From positions 1 to 47,547 of the forward strand of contig CAKOXX010000010.1 in NCBI GenBank assembly GCA_934130405.1: a stretch of 47,547 nucleotides of DNA, given 5' to 3'. Both the position numbers and the translations under genes were made by a program. Position 1 is the first letter of the stretch, and the number at the start of each line of letters is the position of its first letter. The notes beneath the pieces were generated by a model. The model was not told where the DNA came from and did not search any database. It saw only the letters and a list, made by a program, of their open reading frames with translations. This document shows, one piece after another, positions 1-7,516 of the stretch. The DNA is from an uncultured Bacilli bacterium (GTDB lineage: Bacteria; Bacillota_I; Bacilli_A; RF39; UBA660).

Positions 1-4
1 ACCT

Positions 5-14
5 GGGGGGGGGG
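5..14. repeat. Run of ten G
   Basis: Ten consecutive G lie about 110 bases upstream of the first gene, in DNA that is otherwise about 30% GC. It could be a slippage-prone tract that varies expression of the surface protein downstream. It could equally be a contig-edge artefact, because two-colour sequencing produces false poly-G. The sequence alone cannot decide. Confidence 0.5.
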
Positions 15-28
15 TACTTATTAGTACT

Positions 29-122
29 AAGTAGCAAAACTACTTTCTTTCATAGTGTCAAATTGATGGAATAGGAATGAACTTATTCTGTCTTTTTTGT
101 ATTTAATGAAAGGTAAGGTAGT
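29..122 (+). promoter_or_regulatory. Structured leader of the first TasA-like gene (candidate RNA switch)
   Basis: Three elements are visible. (1) A hairpin AAGTAG (29-34), 5-nt loop, CTACTT (40-45). (2) A hairpin with a 10-pair stem including three G-U-type pairs, 65-74 against 83-92, followed by six T (93-98), so it is terminator-like. (3) Bases 39-53 can instead pair with 106-122, leaving a 2-nt bulge at 113-114, which would bury the ribosome site upstream of the GTG at 127. The same nested order occurs upstream of 45261. The pairings are read directly; a switching function is inferred. Confidence 0.5.
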
Positions 123-126
123 AAAA

Positions 127-1350
127 GTGAAAAAGAGAAAAGTATTTATTTTAATAATTAGTTTAGTAGTAACAATAATTGTTGTTCTAGGAGTAAGTTA
201 TGCGTTACTTCAAAAAAATGTAGTTAGTGATAATGGAAAAATAATTTACAAAGTAGGAGATTTAGAAGTGAAACTTGATGAATCTGGTTCAAAAGATATA
301 AGTCTTGTTAATGTTATACCAACGGAAGATAGTGACGGATTAAAAAATGAACCATATAGTTTTTCGTTAGTAAACAACGGAAACCAAAGATTAAAATATA
401 CGATTTATTTAGAAGATGATATGGATGCTAAGAATAAATGTGGTACAGATTGTGAATTAATACCTGATGAATTTATAAGATATAATTTAGCAAATGATGA
501 GAAAAAGTTAAAAACTGCTAGTTTGTCTTCTAATGATAGTAAAATCTACACTGGAATAATCAGTGGCAATTCTATTAATAAACTTAATTTAAGAGTTTGG
601 CTTTCTATTGATGCAGATAATAGTGTAATGGGTAAATACTATTTTGGAAAAATTATAATAGAAGCTACGTATATAAGTAATGAAGATTTAGATAATCTGT
701 GTCTTGCTAAGGGTGGTAATTTAGTAGTAGATGATGAATGCCGAAAATATTATGTTAAATTAAATAACTTTATAGAAAATAGTGATTTTAAAGATATGGG
801 ACGTAATTGGGCTTTTAATGACGGTGCTATATTAGATTCAGTAACTGATGGAATTGCTACAGTCAATTGTACAGCTGGAAAGAATAGTTGTGGTATTTTT
901 CAACAACCTCTCGAAAAGAGTGGTGTTTTAAATCATAAGTATTTCTTTTCAAATATGATAAAGTCTTCATCAGCTACACAAATTATAAGAAATGGTTTAG
1001 AGAACATAAGATACTTGATTCCTAATCAGAAAATTGGCGATACGGAGTGGCATCAGCTATCTGATATTATTACTTATGATGAAAACATAAAAAATACAGT
1101 TCAAAATAAATATCATGCTTTTGTAATTTATGTATTGAACGAATTTGATCAAGTGTTTTTATTAAAAAATCCAGTTTTTGTAGATTTAACTTTAATGTTT
1201 GGTGAAGGGAATGAACCAACAAAAGAATGGTGTGATAAAAATCTTAATACTTATATAGAATATAATGAGACAGGAGTAAAAACACCAATTAGTGAAATTA
1301 ACTATAAAGAAAAAACATCATATTATGATGTAATTGACTTATTTAATTAG
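127..1350 (+). CDS. TasA/CalY-like exported surface protein with C-terminal carbohydrate-binding-like region
   Basis: A 407-aa exported protein. Basic residues precede a hydrophobic segment ending in GVSYALL, a signal common to TasA/camelysin-like fibre proteins. A beta-rich region of about 150 residues follows (VIPTEDSDG, then SLVNNGNQRLKYTIYLEDD), resembling the TasA-like N-terminal part of the two genes at 45261 and 47139. The C-terminal half carries FGEGNEPT, a motif often seen at the end of lectin-like jelly-roll domains in gut Firmicutes surface proteins. TTG at 97 and ATG at 106 are in frame, but only GTG 127 has a well-placed ribosome site (AAGGTAG, 115-121), so it is preferred. No sortase motif is seen. 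The matrix-fibre or adhesin role is inferred from the N-terminus. Confidence 0.6.
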   Translation: MKKRKVFILIISLVVTIIVVLGVSYALLQKNVVSDNGKIIYKVGDLEVKLDESGSKDISLVNVIPTEDSDGLKNEPYSFSLVNNGNQRLKYTIYLEDDMDAKNKCGTDCELIPDEFIRYNLANDEKKLKTASLSSNDSKIYTGIISGNSINKLNLRVWLSIDADNSVMGKYYFGKIIIEATYISNEDLDNLCLAKGGNLVVDDECRKYYVKLNNFIENSDFKDMGRNWAFNDGAILDSVTDGIATVNCTAGKNSCGIFQQPLEKSGVLNHKYFFSNMIKSSSATQIIRNGLENIRYLIPNQKIGDTEWHQLSDIITYDENIKNTVQNKYHAFVIYVLNEFDQVFLLKNPVFVDLTLMFGEGNEPTKEWCDKNLNTYIEYNETGVKTPISEINYKEKTSYYDVIDLFN

Positions 1351-1362
1351 ATATAAAAGTAT

Positions 1363-2112
1363 TTAAAGACGAGATATATGTGCTGCTGACTTATCGCCTT
1401 TTCTATAAATATAATCAAGGTCGATTAGTTTGATTTTCTTTTTTTGATAGGCTTTACTTTGCTCAATGTTAATTACTTCATGATTCCCATCAATATCAGT
1501 AAAACCAGAATAGTTGAACTCAGTCGGAAATATAGCAAAGTTATCTTGAAAATTACTATCACCAATTTCAATATTAGCTCTAGCTAAGTCATCATTAATT
1601 GCTGCTAAATCTTCATCTGTTAATTTGATACTTTCTCCTTTAGGACTTATTTCTAAGTATAAACTATCCTTTTCAGTAGGAAATCTCTTCTGTACAATTA
1701 AATCATTAAAACGATAAAAAATAGGGAAATCAAAAGTCTTTCGTTTATCACCAATCTTTAAAACTTTGTCATCAAAGAAAAAGGTAAAATTAGATGAACC
1801 AGCTCCTTTATATTCTAAATTATTAAAGTTAAAGTTTTTATCAAGCATTTCAAAATAAGAATATAAATTGTTTCTCATAATCTTGTACATAATTTTAGAT
1901 TTAAAATATAACTGTAAAGGTGCATTTTTCTCTTCCATTTTCCTTTGCAAACGATAAAGTAGTTGATAATTATCTTCTAGATACCGTTCCACCTCTGGAA
2001 AACTTCTAGCAAGATAATTTATCACTTTATTATAATCAGCTTCTGACAAATTAAGTTCATCAATACTTTCAAGTAAATTAATAGCTTCTTCTAAAGTCTT
2101 TATATCAAACAT
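1363..2112 (-). CDS. Hypothetical protein with kinase-like fold signature
   Basis: A 249-aa cytoplasmic protein of unknown function. The N-terminal 85 residues are helical. The next part has a glycine-rich strand-turn-strand (YKGAGSSNFTFFFDDKVLKIG) that looks like the nucleotide loop and VAIK-type lysine of protein or aminoglycoside kinases. Near the C-terminus, IKLIDLDYIYR resembles a D-F-G-type metal-binding strand. No clear HRD-type catalytic loop is seen, so it may be a divergent or inactive kinase fold. GTG at 2121 is in frame, but ATG at 2112 has AAGGGGTG at the right distance and is chosen. It converges with the surface-protein gene, 12 bases away. Kinase assignment is low-confidence inference. 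Confidence 0.5.
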   Translation of the reverse strand: MFDIKTLEEAINLLESIDELNLSEADYNKVINYLARSFPEVERYLEDNYQLLYRLQRKMEEKNAPLQLYFKSKIMYKIMRNNLYSYFEMLDKNFNFNNLEYKGAGSSNFTFFFDDKVLKIGDKRKTFDFPIFYRFNDLIVQKRFPTEKDSLYLEISPKGESIKLTDEDLAAINDDLARANIEIGDSNFQDNFAIFPTEFNYSGFTDIDGNHEVINIEQSKAYQKKKIKLIDLDYIYRKGDKSAAHISRL

Positions 2113-2186
2113 TAAGTTCACCCCTTAATAGGGCATATTATAGCACTTTTGCTAGGCAAAATAAAGAGGCATTACTAAGCATTAAT

Positions 2187-2195
2187 CATAACTTA
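2187..2195 (+). promoter_or_regulatory. Putative sporulation -10 element of the cotD-like gene
   Basis: CATAACTTA fits the sigma-K type -10 pattern CATAnnnTA. The stretch 2188-2202 (ATAACTTATATTAGA) matches 14 of 15 bases upstream of the two CotZ-like genes (31855-31869, minus strand). The match is read directly; the sigma assignment is inferred. Confidence 0.4.
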
Positions 2196-2215
2196 TATTA
2201 GAGGAGGAAATACAA

Positions 2216-2560
2216 ATGTTATACAATAATCAAGACTTTAATATGGACCAAACTGCTAGTATTGTTGGCGATGGAAATATTATCGACCAAGATATGGATA
2301 TCGATGTAAATATAAATGGAATGGGAATGAATAATCAAGGAAATTATATGCAAGGAACTACGCAAAGTCCTATCATAGAACCAATGCAAGAAAGACAGAT
2401 AAATAGAACTATAATTCATCAAGTACCACACGTTTGTCCAATTAGAACTAGAATAATCAATCATCATATTTATAAACATACTTATTGTCCAGAATATTCT
2501 TGCTGTGAAGAGAATGTAGTAAGTAACATTAATCAAGGTTCTTGCTGTAATTTTCGTTAG
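2216..2560 (+). CDS. CotD-like spore coat protein
   Basis: A 114-aa protein, low in complexity and rich in Asn, Gln and Met over the first 60 residues. The C-terminal part reads HQVPHVCP, then TRIINHHIYKHTYCPEYSCC. Spaced His with a V-N-H-H core and a Cys pair near the end are the hallmarks of the CotD family of inner spore-coat proteins; Bacillus CotD has the same H-P-H-T-N-V-N-H pattern. It would be made late in the mother cell and cross-linked into the coat. The ribosome site GAGGAGG is strong, and a good terminator follows at once, so this is a single-gene unit. The coat genes at 31 kb support sporulation. The family assignment rests on pattern, not a search. Confidence 0.6.
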   Translation: MLYNNQDFNMDQTASIVGDGNIIDQDMDIDVNINGMGMNNQGNYMQGTTQSPIIEPMQERQINRTIIHQVPHVCPIRTRIINHHIYKHTYCPEYSCCEENVVSNINQGSCCNFR

Positions 2561-2582
2561 AAGTCAGGTAACTGACTTTTTT
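2561..2582 (+). terminator. Intrinsic terminator after the cotD-like gene
   Basis: AAGTCAG (2561-2567), 4-nt loop, CTGACTT (2572-2578), running into six T. It starts directly after the stop codon. Confidence 0.85.
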
Positions 2583-2599
2583 CTTTAAAAAAATAATGT

Positions 2600-2605
2600 T
2601 ATAAT
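2600..2605 (+). promoter_or_regulatory. Putative -10 element for the acidic small protein
   Basis: A perfect TATAAT stands 37 bases before the ATG at 2642. No good -35 is seen; the expected position falls in the T-run of the preceding terminator. Confidence 0.45.
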
Positions 2606-2641
2606 TTAGTTATAGATAAAGATGGAAAGGAAATAGTAATA

Positions 2642-2866
2642 ATGAATGAAGAAAAAACACCATTAACTAATACTGATTTTGATAAGCTTTTAAAAGAAGT
2701 CTTAGAGTCTGATGACCAAATAATTGAAGAAGAACAAGAAATAGAAGAAACAGATGAATTTGATGATAGTATATTAAAGGACGAAAATAAAACTAACTTA
2801 GAACTAACTGATGAAGAAGAAACAGAAAGTTATCTTGAAGATGAAGATATAAGTATAGATGAATAG
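2642..2866 (+). CDS. Highly acidic small protein, function unknown
   Basis: A 74-aa protein in which nearly half the residues are Asp or Glu, with few aromatics and no Cys or membrane segment. It is probably disordered. The ATG at 2642 has AAAGGAAA at good distance. It has its own -10 element and a terminator-like hairpin straight after the stop, so it is likely a separate unit. Very acidic short proteins of this kind include RNA-polymerase-delta-like tails and nucleic-acid mimics, but there is no folded domain to support either. The function is not recognised. Confidence 0.6.
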   Translation: MNEEKTPLTNTDFDKLLKEVLESDDQIIEEEQEIEETDEFDDSILKDENKTNLELTDEEETESYLEDEDISIDE

Positions 2867-2893
2867 TATACCGAAAATAAAGGTATACCTTTT
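2866..2893 (+). terminator. Terminator-like hairpin
   Basis: GTATACC (2866-2872) and GGTATAC (2882-2888) flank a 9-nt A-rich loop, followed by CCTTTT. The T-tract is short, so it is moderate in strength. Confidence 0.55.
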
Positions 2894-3024
2894 CGTTATA
2901 TGTTACTGTTTATTTTTATAAAAAAATGAAATAGATGATATAAGAATCAGTGATTATATTGGTATAAAACTATGCGAGAGAGAAAGATATTTTTAACTCA
3001 ATAGTAAAATAAAAGTGACTATGA

Positions 3025-3030
3025 TATAAT
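3025..3030 (+). promoter_or_regulatory. Putative -10 element for the 601-aa orphan
   Basis: TATAAT sits 21 bases before the ATG at 3052. The -35 is poor. The gap from 2894 to 3024 shows nothing else. Confidence 0.45.
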
Positions 3031-3051
3031 CAAGTAAAAGAAGGTGTCAAG

Positions 3052-4857
3052 ATGAGTATAGAAAATTATTTTGAATCAGATGAGTTTTTTGATTCTTTGA
3101 GTCCAATTGCAAAATACTTTGAAACTAATAATTCAAAAGGTTCAGAATTAATAGAATATTTTATTAATATTGCTATAAAATATTCAATGTTGTTCAGAAA
3201 AGGTGAAGAATTTTCCACAACTGGACTTTCTGATTTTATTAAAAAAGTAGCAACTAAAATCTCAAGTGTTGACATAAATCATATGATAAGTATATCTAGT
3301 GATTTTAAATTAGAAAAATATGTTTCTAATTTATACGTTGATGAATTGTTGTTAAAACTAGACTTAAACAGAGAACAACTTAACGATGAAAATTATAAAA
3401 AAAGTATATGTACTTATATTATTAGAAATTTAAAAGGAAAAGATTATAAATATCACGCTTTTAATTCAGTGTTTTTTGATAGTATTTTAGCTAATGGTAT
3501 AAATCCAAATACTAATTTTACTTCACAAAATGAAATTAATACTATTAATAATATTTTTGAAAAAAATGGAATTAGTATGGGGTTAGGATGGCAAAAATTG
3601 AATTGTGATGGGAAAGTTTCATATTCAAGGACACCAGCTGTTTCATATTACTATGGTATAAATTCACCTGAATGGTTTGCACAATTTACAGGGCAGGGCT
3701 TTCCATTTAATCCAGCCGACAAATATAAAAAAGATGCTTATGTTCAAGGAGATTATGATTCAGCCAAAAATAATTTATTAACTTTAATGAAAAAATACAA
3801 TTTTGCATCAAGTAATCAACAATGTGTAATTGACTTTTTTGAAAAAAATTGGAATATTTATGCAAACAGAGATTCTGTGTTAGCTATTATTCCAGATACT
3901 GTTAGTCCAGAAATGGAAGAAAAACTTTCAGAAGATTGGGTTAATACTTTATCAAATAGTCCATATTATAAGAATGATATTGAAAAAATTATGAATTTTT
4001 GTCTGAGTGATGGTGCGGTTGATTGTCAATCTACAGAGAAAATTGATGTTTCAAATGCAATTTTTATTAAAATGCCTAGGTATGATGAAGTGTTAAGAAG
4101 ATTAACTTCTAAAAAAACTGAAGCCATTCAAAATGAAAGCGATAAGGAGCAAGAGGAATTATTGCATAAAAAATTAATGTTTCTAGCTAATGCAAAAATA
4201 AAAGTTAGAATTGGCACTACTGGACAAGATGGATGGGTTAGTGAACATGGAGAACAAGAATTGTTAAAAGTAAAAGAGTTACTAAAAGATAATGATGTTT
4301 ATCAAGCGATAGTAAAAAATCAATTTGGAGACCAATTATATTTAGATGGTTGGCTTAGTGCTTTTGACAAAAAAATAATTAATAATCCTGAGAATATTAA
4401 ATTGCTAGCAGCTAATAAGCCTTTCTACTTTAGTCATATATCAGAAGAAAATCGCAACAATGTAGAATTAATGAGAGAATGTGCTTGCCAAAAAGGAATT
4501 AGTCCAATTTTGACTCACTATGTAGGAAAAGATGTTCAAAATGATTTTGAATTTATTTCTAACTTGATTATAAATTCAGATGAAAATACATTTGATTTTT
4601 GTGGCAAAAGTGCTGAAAGTATCAATGGTAGTAATATGCGCTATGGAAAATCAATTGGAGTAAATGTTCAGTCTAATCCGATATTTTGGCAATTATTAAA
4701 TTCTAAAATTAAAAGTATTAATGAAAATACTTCAAGGCAAATATTATTATTTTCACCTGAAAAAGAATTAAATCTAGTTAAAATGAATGCCATTATCTTA
4801 GAAGATGAAAATTTGGAAACTAATGTGGAAGTAACGCATAGGTCTATTAAAAACTAG
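3052..4857 (+). CDS. Large hypothetical protein, possible ADP-ribosyltransferase-like segment
   Basis: A 601-aa soluble protein with no signal peptide or membrane segment. Residues 1-130 are helical. Residues 133-150 (KYHAFNSVFFDSILANGI) recall the Y-H-G-T...I...G start of PARP/ART folds, and residues 198-209 (SYYYGINSPEWF) could be the second strand of such a fold. No third-motif Glu could be fixed. Residues 360-380 form a Lys/Glu-rich linker, and the C-terminal 230 residues match nothing I know. ATG 3052 has AGAAGGTG upstream. It is transcribed alone, with a -10 upstream and a strong terminator after. The ART idea is weak inference; a toxin-like or regulatory enzyme would be a reasonable hypothesis. 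Confidence 0.55.
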   Translation: MSIENYFESDEFFDSLSPIAKYFETNNSKGSELIEYFINIAIKYSMLFRKGEEFSTTGLSDFIKKVATKISSVDINHMISISSDFKLEKYVSNLYVDELLLKLDLNREQLNDENYKKSICTYIIRNLKGKDYKYHAFNSVFFDSILANGINPNTNFTSQNEINTINNIFEKNGISMGLGWQKLNCDGKVSYSRTPAVSYYYGINSPEWFAQFTGQGFPFNPADKYKKDAYVQGDYDSAKNNLLTLMKKYNFASSNQQCVIDFFEKNWNIYANRDSVLAIIPDTVSPEMEEKLSEDWVNTLSNSPYYKNDIEKIMNFCLSDGAVDCQSTEKIDVSNAIFIKMPRYDEVLRRLTSKKTEAIQNESDKEQEELLHKKLMFLANAKIKVRIGTTGQDGWVSEHGEQELLKVKELLKDNDVYQAIVKNQFGDQLYLDGWLSAFDKKIINNPENIKLLAANKPFYFSHISEENRNNVELMRECACQKGISPILTHYVGKDVQNDFEFISNLIINSDENTFDFCGKSAESINGSNMRYGKSIGVNVQSNPIFWQLLNSKIKSINENTSRQILLFSPEKELNLVKMNAIILEDENLETNVEVTHRSIKN

Positions 4858-4897
4858 TTTTTACCCAATAATTAAGTTGATATTTAAAAAACAAATC

Positions 4898-4927
4898 AAA
4901 AGGAAGAGCTGAAAAACTCTTCCTTTT
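4898..4927. terminator. Strong bidirectional terminator
   Basis: An 11-bp perfect stem (4898-4908 with 4917-4927) has A-tracts on one side and T-tracts on the other. It serves both the 601-aa gene on the plus strand and the tRNA-Arg/tRNA-Pro transcript on the minus strand. Confidence 0.85.
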
Positions 4928-4969
4928 CAACAAAAAAAGCCTTGATTATCAAGACTTCAAAATTCTAAC

Positions 4970-5046
4970 TGGTCGGGAAGACAGGATTTGAACCTGCAAC
5001 AGCTTGGTCCCAAACCAAGTGCTCTACCAAGTTGAACTACTTCCCG
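4970..5046 (-). tRNA. tRNA-Pro (anticodon TGG)
   Basis: Read on the minus strand it begins CGGGAAG, closed by CTTCCCG, a C-free discriminator position and an encoded CCA. The anticodon stem CTTGG/CCAAG holds loop TTTGGGA, so the anticodon is TGG. The T-loop GTTCAAATC is normal. It is 77 nt long and lies just downstream of tRNA-Arg in the same transcript. Confidence 0.95.
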
Positions 5047-5049
5047 AAG

Positions 5050-5126
<77 letters not shown>

Positions 5127-5153
5127 ATAAGCTCTTCTTCAAAAGACAAACTT

Positions 5154-5182
5154 ATATTATCATAATAAACGAACCACGTCAA
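5154..5182 (-). promoter_or_regulatory. Promoter of the tRNA-Arg/tRNA-Pro unit
   Basis: On the minus strand TTGACG (5182-5177), a 17-nt spacer and TAATAT (5159-5154) lie 28 bases before tRNA-Arg. Confidence 0.75.
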
Positions 5183-5231
5183 TATATTTTTTAAAATTTA
5201 TTGTTCATTTTCGAGGAAAATTGGTTGAAAT

Positions 5232-6179
5232 CTAAAATTTAAATGAAGTTTCATTAAGAAAAGCATATTCACTATGACACTTTAATTGCCTGATTAACTT
5301 AAATAATGCCATATCACGCATTTTGCATTCAAGCATTATATCAATATCAACATCAACTTTTTTTACTAAATCAAGAAATTTGATAAAATCTTTTTCATCT
5401 ATATAGTTATTATGACTTCTCTTATCCTTTCTACTTCTAGGAGAAGAAAAGTGAACTTTAGGATTATCTTTAGTTCCCTTCCAAGTTGCAAATATTTCTT
5501 CTAAGTCTTTAACTGTTAACTTCTTCTTTTTATTACATCTATAATGATGATAATCAAGTACCATTGGAATATTTAATTCCTTACAAACCTTTAAAGTATC
5601 TTCAAAAGTAAAAATCTTATCATCATTTTCTATAATAATAATATCTTGTAAATGTTTAGGAAGCTTTCTAAAATTAGTAATAAATCTTGCTAAAGCTTCT
5701 TCTTTATTTTCTTTACCACTACCTATATGAATAATGGCTTTTCCTTCAATTCCTAATAATTTAAAAAGATTATAATGATATTCAATTTGTAATCTAGAAG
5801 TTTTTACCACCTCGTCATTAATACTATTTAAAACACAGAATTGATCAAGATGAGTATCAACTCTTATCTTATACTTTTTAATTTTTCTTCCAACTTCACT
5901 AAACCTTTCTGAAAATAATTTAATATAATCAAAATTAACTAATTGATGAGTAGCAAGTGGCACAATATTAGGTGACATTCGATAAAAGTGCACACCATTG
6001 ATAAAGTTATAATCAAGTACCTGACTGAAGATAAACAAATTTCTATTGACAATTTCTTTTAGTTTTCTTTGTGCCTCATTGCTACTAAGATTAGAGTAGG
6101 TCTTATAAGTCATTGTATGGGAATAAGTAATCTTATCTAAAGTCAAGGGACTAGCAACATAACCAAGTCGTACTTTCAT
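5232..6179 (-). CDS. uvsE: UV damage endonuclease UvsE/UVDE
   Basis: A 315-aa TIM-barrel endonuclease that nicks DNA 5' of UV photoproducts and starts alternative excision repair. The start MKVRLGYVASPL, the segment FYRMSPNIVPLATH, the acid-rich IIIENDDK strand, VLDYHHYRCN, and VHFSSPRSRKDKRSHNNYI are all family features, with metal-binding His, Asp and Glu in place. The length is typical of bacterial UvsE. An upstream in-frame ATG exists at 6191, but GGTGAT precedes the ATG at 6179, which is chosen. It is divergent from the DUF3298 gene across about 85 bases. UvsE is typical of spore formers and reduced Firmicutes, and fits the coat genes here. Confidence 0.92.
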   Translation of the reverse strand: MKVRLGYVASPLTLDKITYSHTMTYKTYSNLSSNEAQRKLKEIVNRNLFIFSQVLDYNFINGVHFYRMSPNIVPLATHQLVNFDYIKLFSERFSEVGRKIKKYKIRVDTHLDQFCVLNSINDEVVKTSRLQIEYHYNLFKLLGIEGKAIIHIGSGKENKEEALARFITNFRKLPKHLQDIIIIENDDKIFTFEDTLKVCKELNIPMVLDYHHYRCNKKKKLTVKDLEEIFATWKGTKDNPKVHFSSPRSRKDKRSHNNYIDEKDFIKFLDLVKKVDVDIDIMLECKMRDMALFKLIRQLKCHSEYAFLNETSFKF

Positions 6180-6265
6180 AACTATCACCATTTTTAGTAT
6201 GGAACAAAATAATTTAATTATTCTAAAATAATCTTTACTAACATATATTGAAACGGGTGATAAGT

Positions 6266-6811
6266 TTGCAAAATAAAATAAATGTTGTATTTCCTAAAAT
6301 AACATATCAAGATTTAGCAAAAGAAATAACTAAGTTTTTAAATCAAGAGATAACTGAATTCTTAATAGCCTCAGAAGAAAATTATGCAATTAAAATACCA
6401 GGATATTTAACAATAACTTATGATTACTATACTTACGATAGTTATGATAGTTACGTATTTTACATTGAAAGTTTTGTTTTTGGTGCCCATCCTGACCACA
6501 AGATAGTGTCATTTACTTATGATACTTTAACTAACAAAATGATAACTATTGATACTTTATTAAAAAAAGACCCCTTTATATTAAATTACTTATCAACAAA
6601 TATAAGAAAACAATTTGCTAATGATAAAAGAATAGTTGATAAGAATATGTTCTTAGAAGGAACTAAACCAGTTTCTTGGAATTATCAAGTATTTGCCTTA
6701 ACACCAAGAGGAATATTAGTTTTCTTTCCACCATATCAAATAGCACCTTATTCAGAAGGTAGTTTTAAAAACTTAGTTTCCTATCGTAACAATGATTTTT
6801 TGAAAAGATAA
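6266..6811 (+). CDS. DUF3298/RsiV-like domain protein
   Basis: A 181-aa protein with the DUF3298 pattern: GAHPDHKIVSFTYDTLTNK in the middle, then TPRGILVFFPPYQIAPYSEG near the end. In RsiV and PdaC-like proteins this domain is extracellular and binds lysozyme or glycan, but no signal peptide or anchor is visible here. A start at TTG 6266 follows GGGTGAT at 6255-6261; the earlier in-frame TTG at 6248 has no ribosome site. Lack of an export signal is odd for the family: either export is non-classical or the domain works inside the cell. The exact role is unknown. Confidence 0.7.
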   Translation: MQNKINVVFPKITYQDLAKEITKFLNQEITEFLIASEENYAIKIPGYLTITYDYYTYDSYDSYVFYIESFVFGAHPDHKIVSFTYDTLTNKMITIDTLLKKDPFILNYLSTNIRKQFANDKRIVDKNMFLEGTKPVSWNYQVFALTPRGILVFFPPYQIAPYSEGSFKNLVSYRNNDFLKR

Positions 6812-6866
6812 CTTGCGAAGGGCTAATAATCATTTTTTAGTAGTTTCCTTTTTCCTCCTTAAAAGG

Positions 6867-6872
6867 TATAAT
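6867..6872 (+). promoter_or_regulatory. Putative -10 element for the DUF308 gene
   Basis: TATAAT lies 37 bases before the ATG at 6909; the -35 is weak. Confidence 0.45.
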
Positions 6873-6908
6873 AATAAGTGAGAATATGATAATAAAGGAG
6901 GAAATTTA

Positions 6909-7457
6909 ATGATTAAAAATTATTTAAAGAATTTTGAAAAATATTCTATTCTCATTTCGAGTTTACTAATAATACTAGGTATATTTTTATTAGTTCAACC
7001 GCTTAAATCATTAGAAGTAGCAATCATTTTCTTTGCTGTAATTATGATTATCAATGGAATAAGTAGTTTCTTTTCTTATTTTATGTTGAATAGCGCAGAA
7101 AGATTATTTAGTCTTGAACTAGTAACTGGAATAGTAACCATCTTAACCGGTACTTTAATGTATCTATATAGAGCAGACCTTATTAGTGTCTTCCCAGTAA
7201 TACTTGGTATCTGGATTATTGCTAGTAACTTAATTAAAATGCAATTATCTATCAACTTAAGTGTCTTTAAAGAAAGTAATTGGTTTTTACTTCTTATCAT
7301 GCAAATACTAATGGTAATTCTAGGAGTGGTTTTAATCACTAATCCATTTAGTTCAATGATAGCTTTAGCAACATTAGCTGGTTCATTCTTAATAATTTCT
7401 GAAACAGTTAGTTTGATAGAAAGTATCTATATCTTAATTAAAATCAAGAATCTTTAA
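6909..7457 (+). CDS. DUF308 (HdeD-like) membrane protein
   Basis: A 182-aa integral membrane protein with about six hydrophobic helices in two internally similar halves; LLIILGIFLLVQP recurs as MVILGVVLITNP. This internal duplication and the short glycine turns mark the DUF308/HdeD family. HdeD in enterobacteria is linked to acid stress, but the molecular function is unknown in Firmicutes. A strong AAAGGAGG precedes the ATG. The terminator overlaps its stop codon, so it is separated from the next gene. Confidence 0.8.
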   Translation: MIKNYLKNFEKYSILISSLLIILGIFLLVQPLKSLEVAIIFFAVIMIINGISSFFSYFMLNSAERLFSLELVTGIVTILTGTLMYLYRADLISVFPVILGIWIIASNLIKMQLSINLSVFKESNWFLLLIMQILMVILGVVLITNPFSSMIALATLAGSFLIISETVSLIESIYILIKIKNL

Positions 7458-7474
7458 TGATTCTTATTTTTTTT
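7446..7474 (+). terminator. Terminator overlapping the DUF308 stop codon
   Basis: AAGAATC (7446-7452), 6-nt loop, GATTCTT (7459-7465), then nine T after one A. The stop codon lies in the loop. Confidence 0.8.
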
Positions 7475-7486
7475 AGAAAAAAGTGG

Positions 7487-7492
7487 TATAAT
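7487..7492 (+). promoter_or_regulatory. -10 element that decides the start of the next gene
   Basis: TATAAT lies inside the long reading frame that begins at 7457, so the transcript would start near 7499. This favours translation from ATG 7517. Confidence 0.55.
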
Positions 7493-7516
7493 ATGGCCAA
7501 GAAAAGAGGGGAGACT

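Noticed and set aside
2219..2536. Minus-strand open frame of 105 codons opposite the cotD-like gene
   Set aside because: No ribosome site, implausible Ile/Tyr-rich composition, and the plus strand carries a family match.
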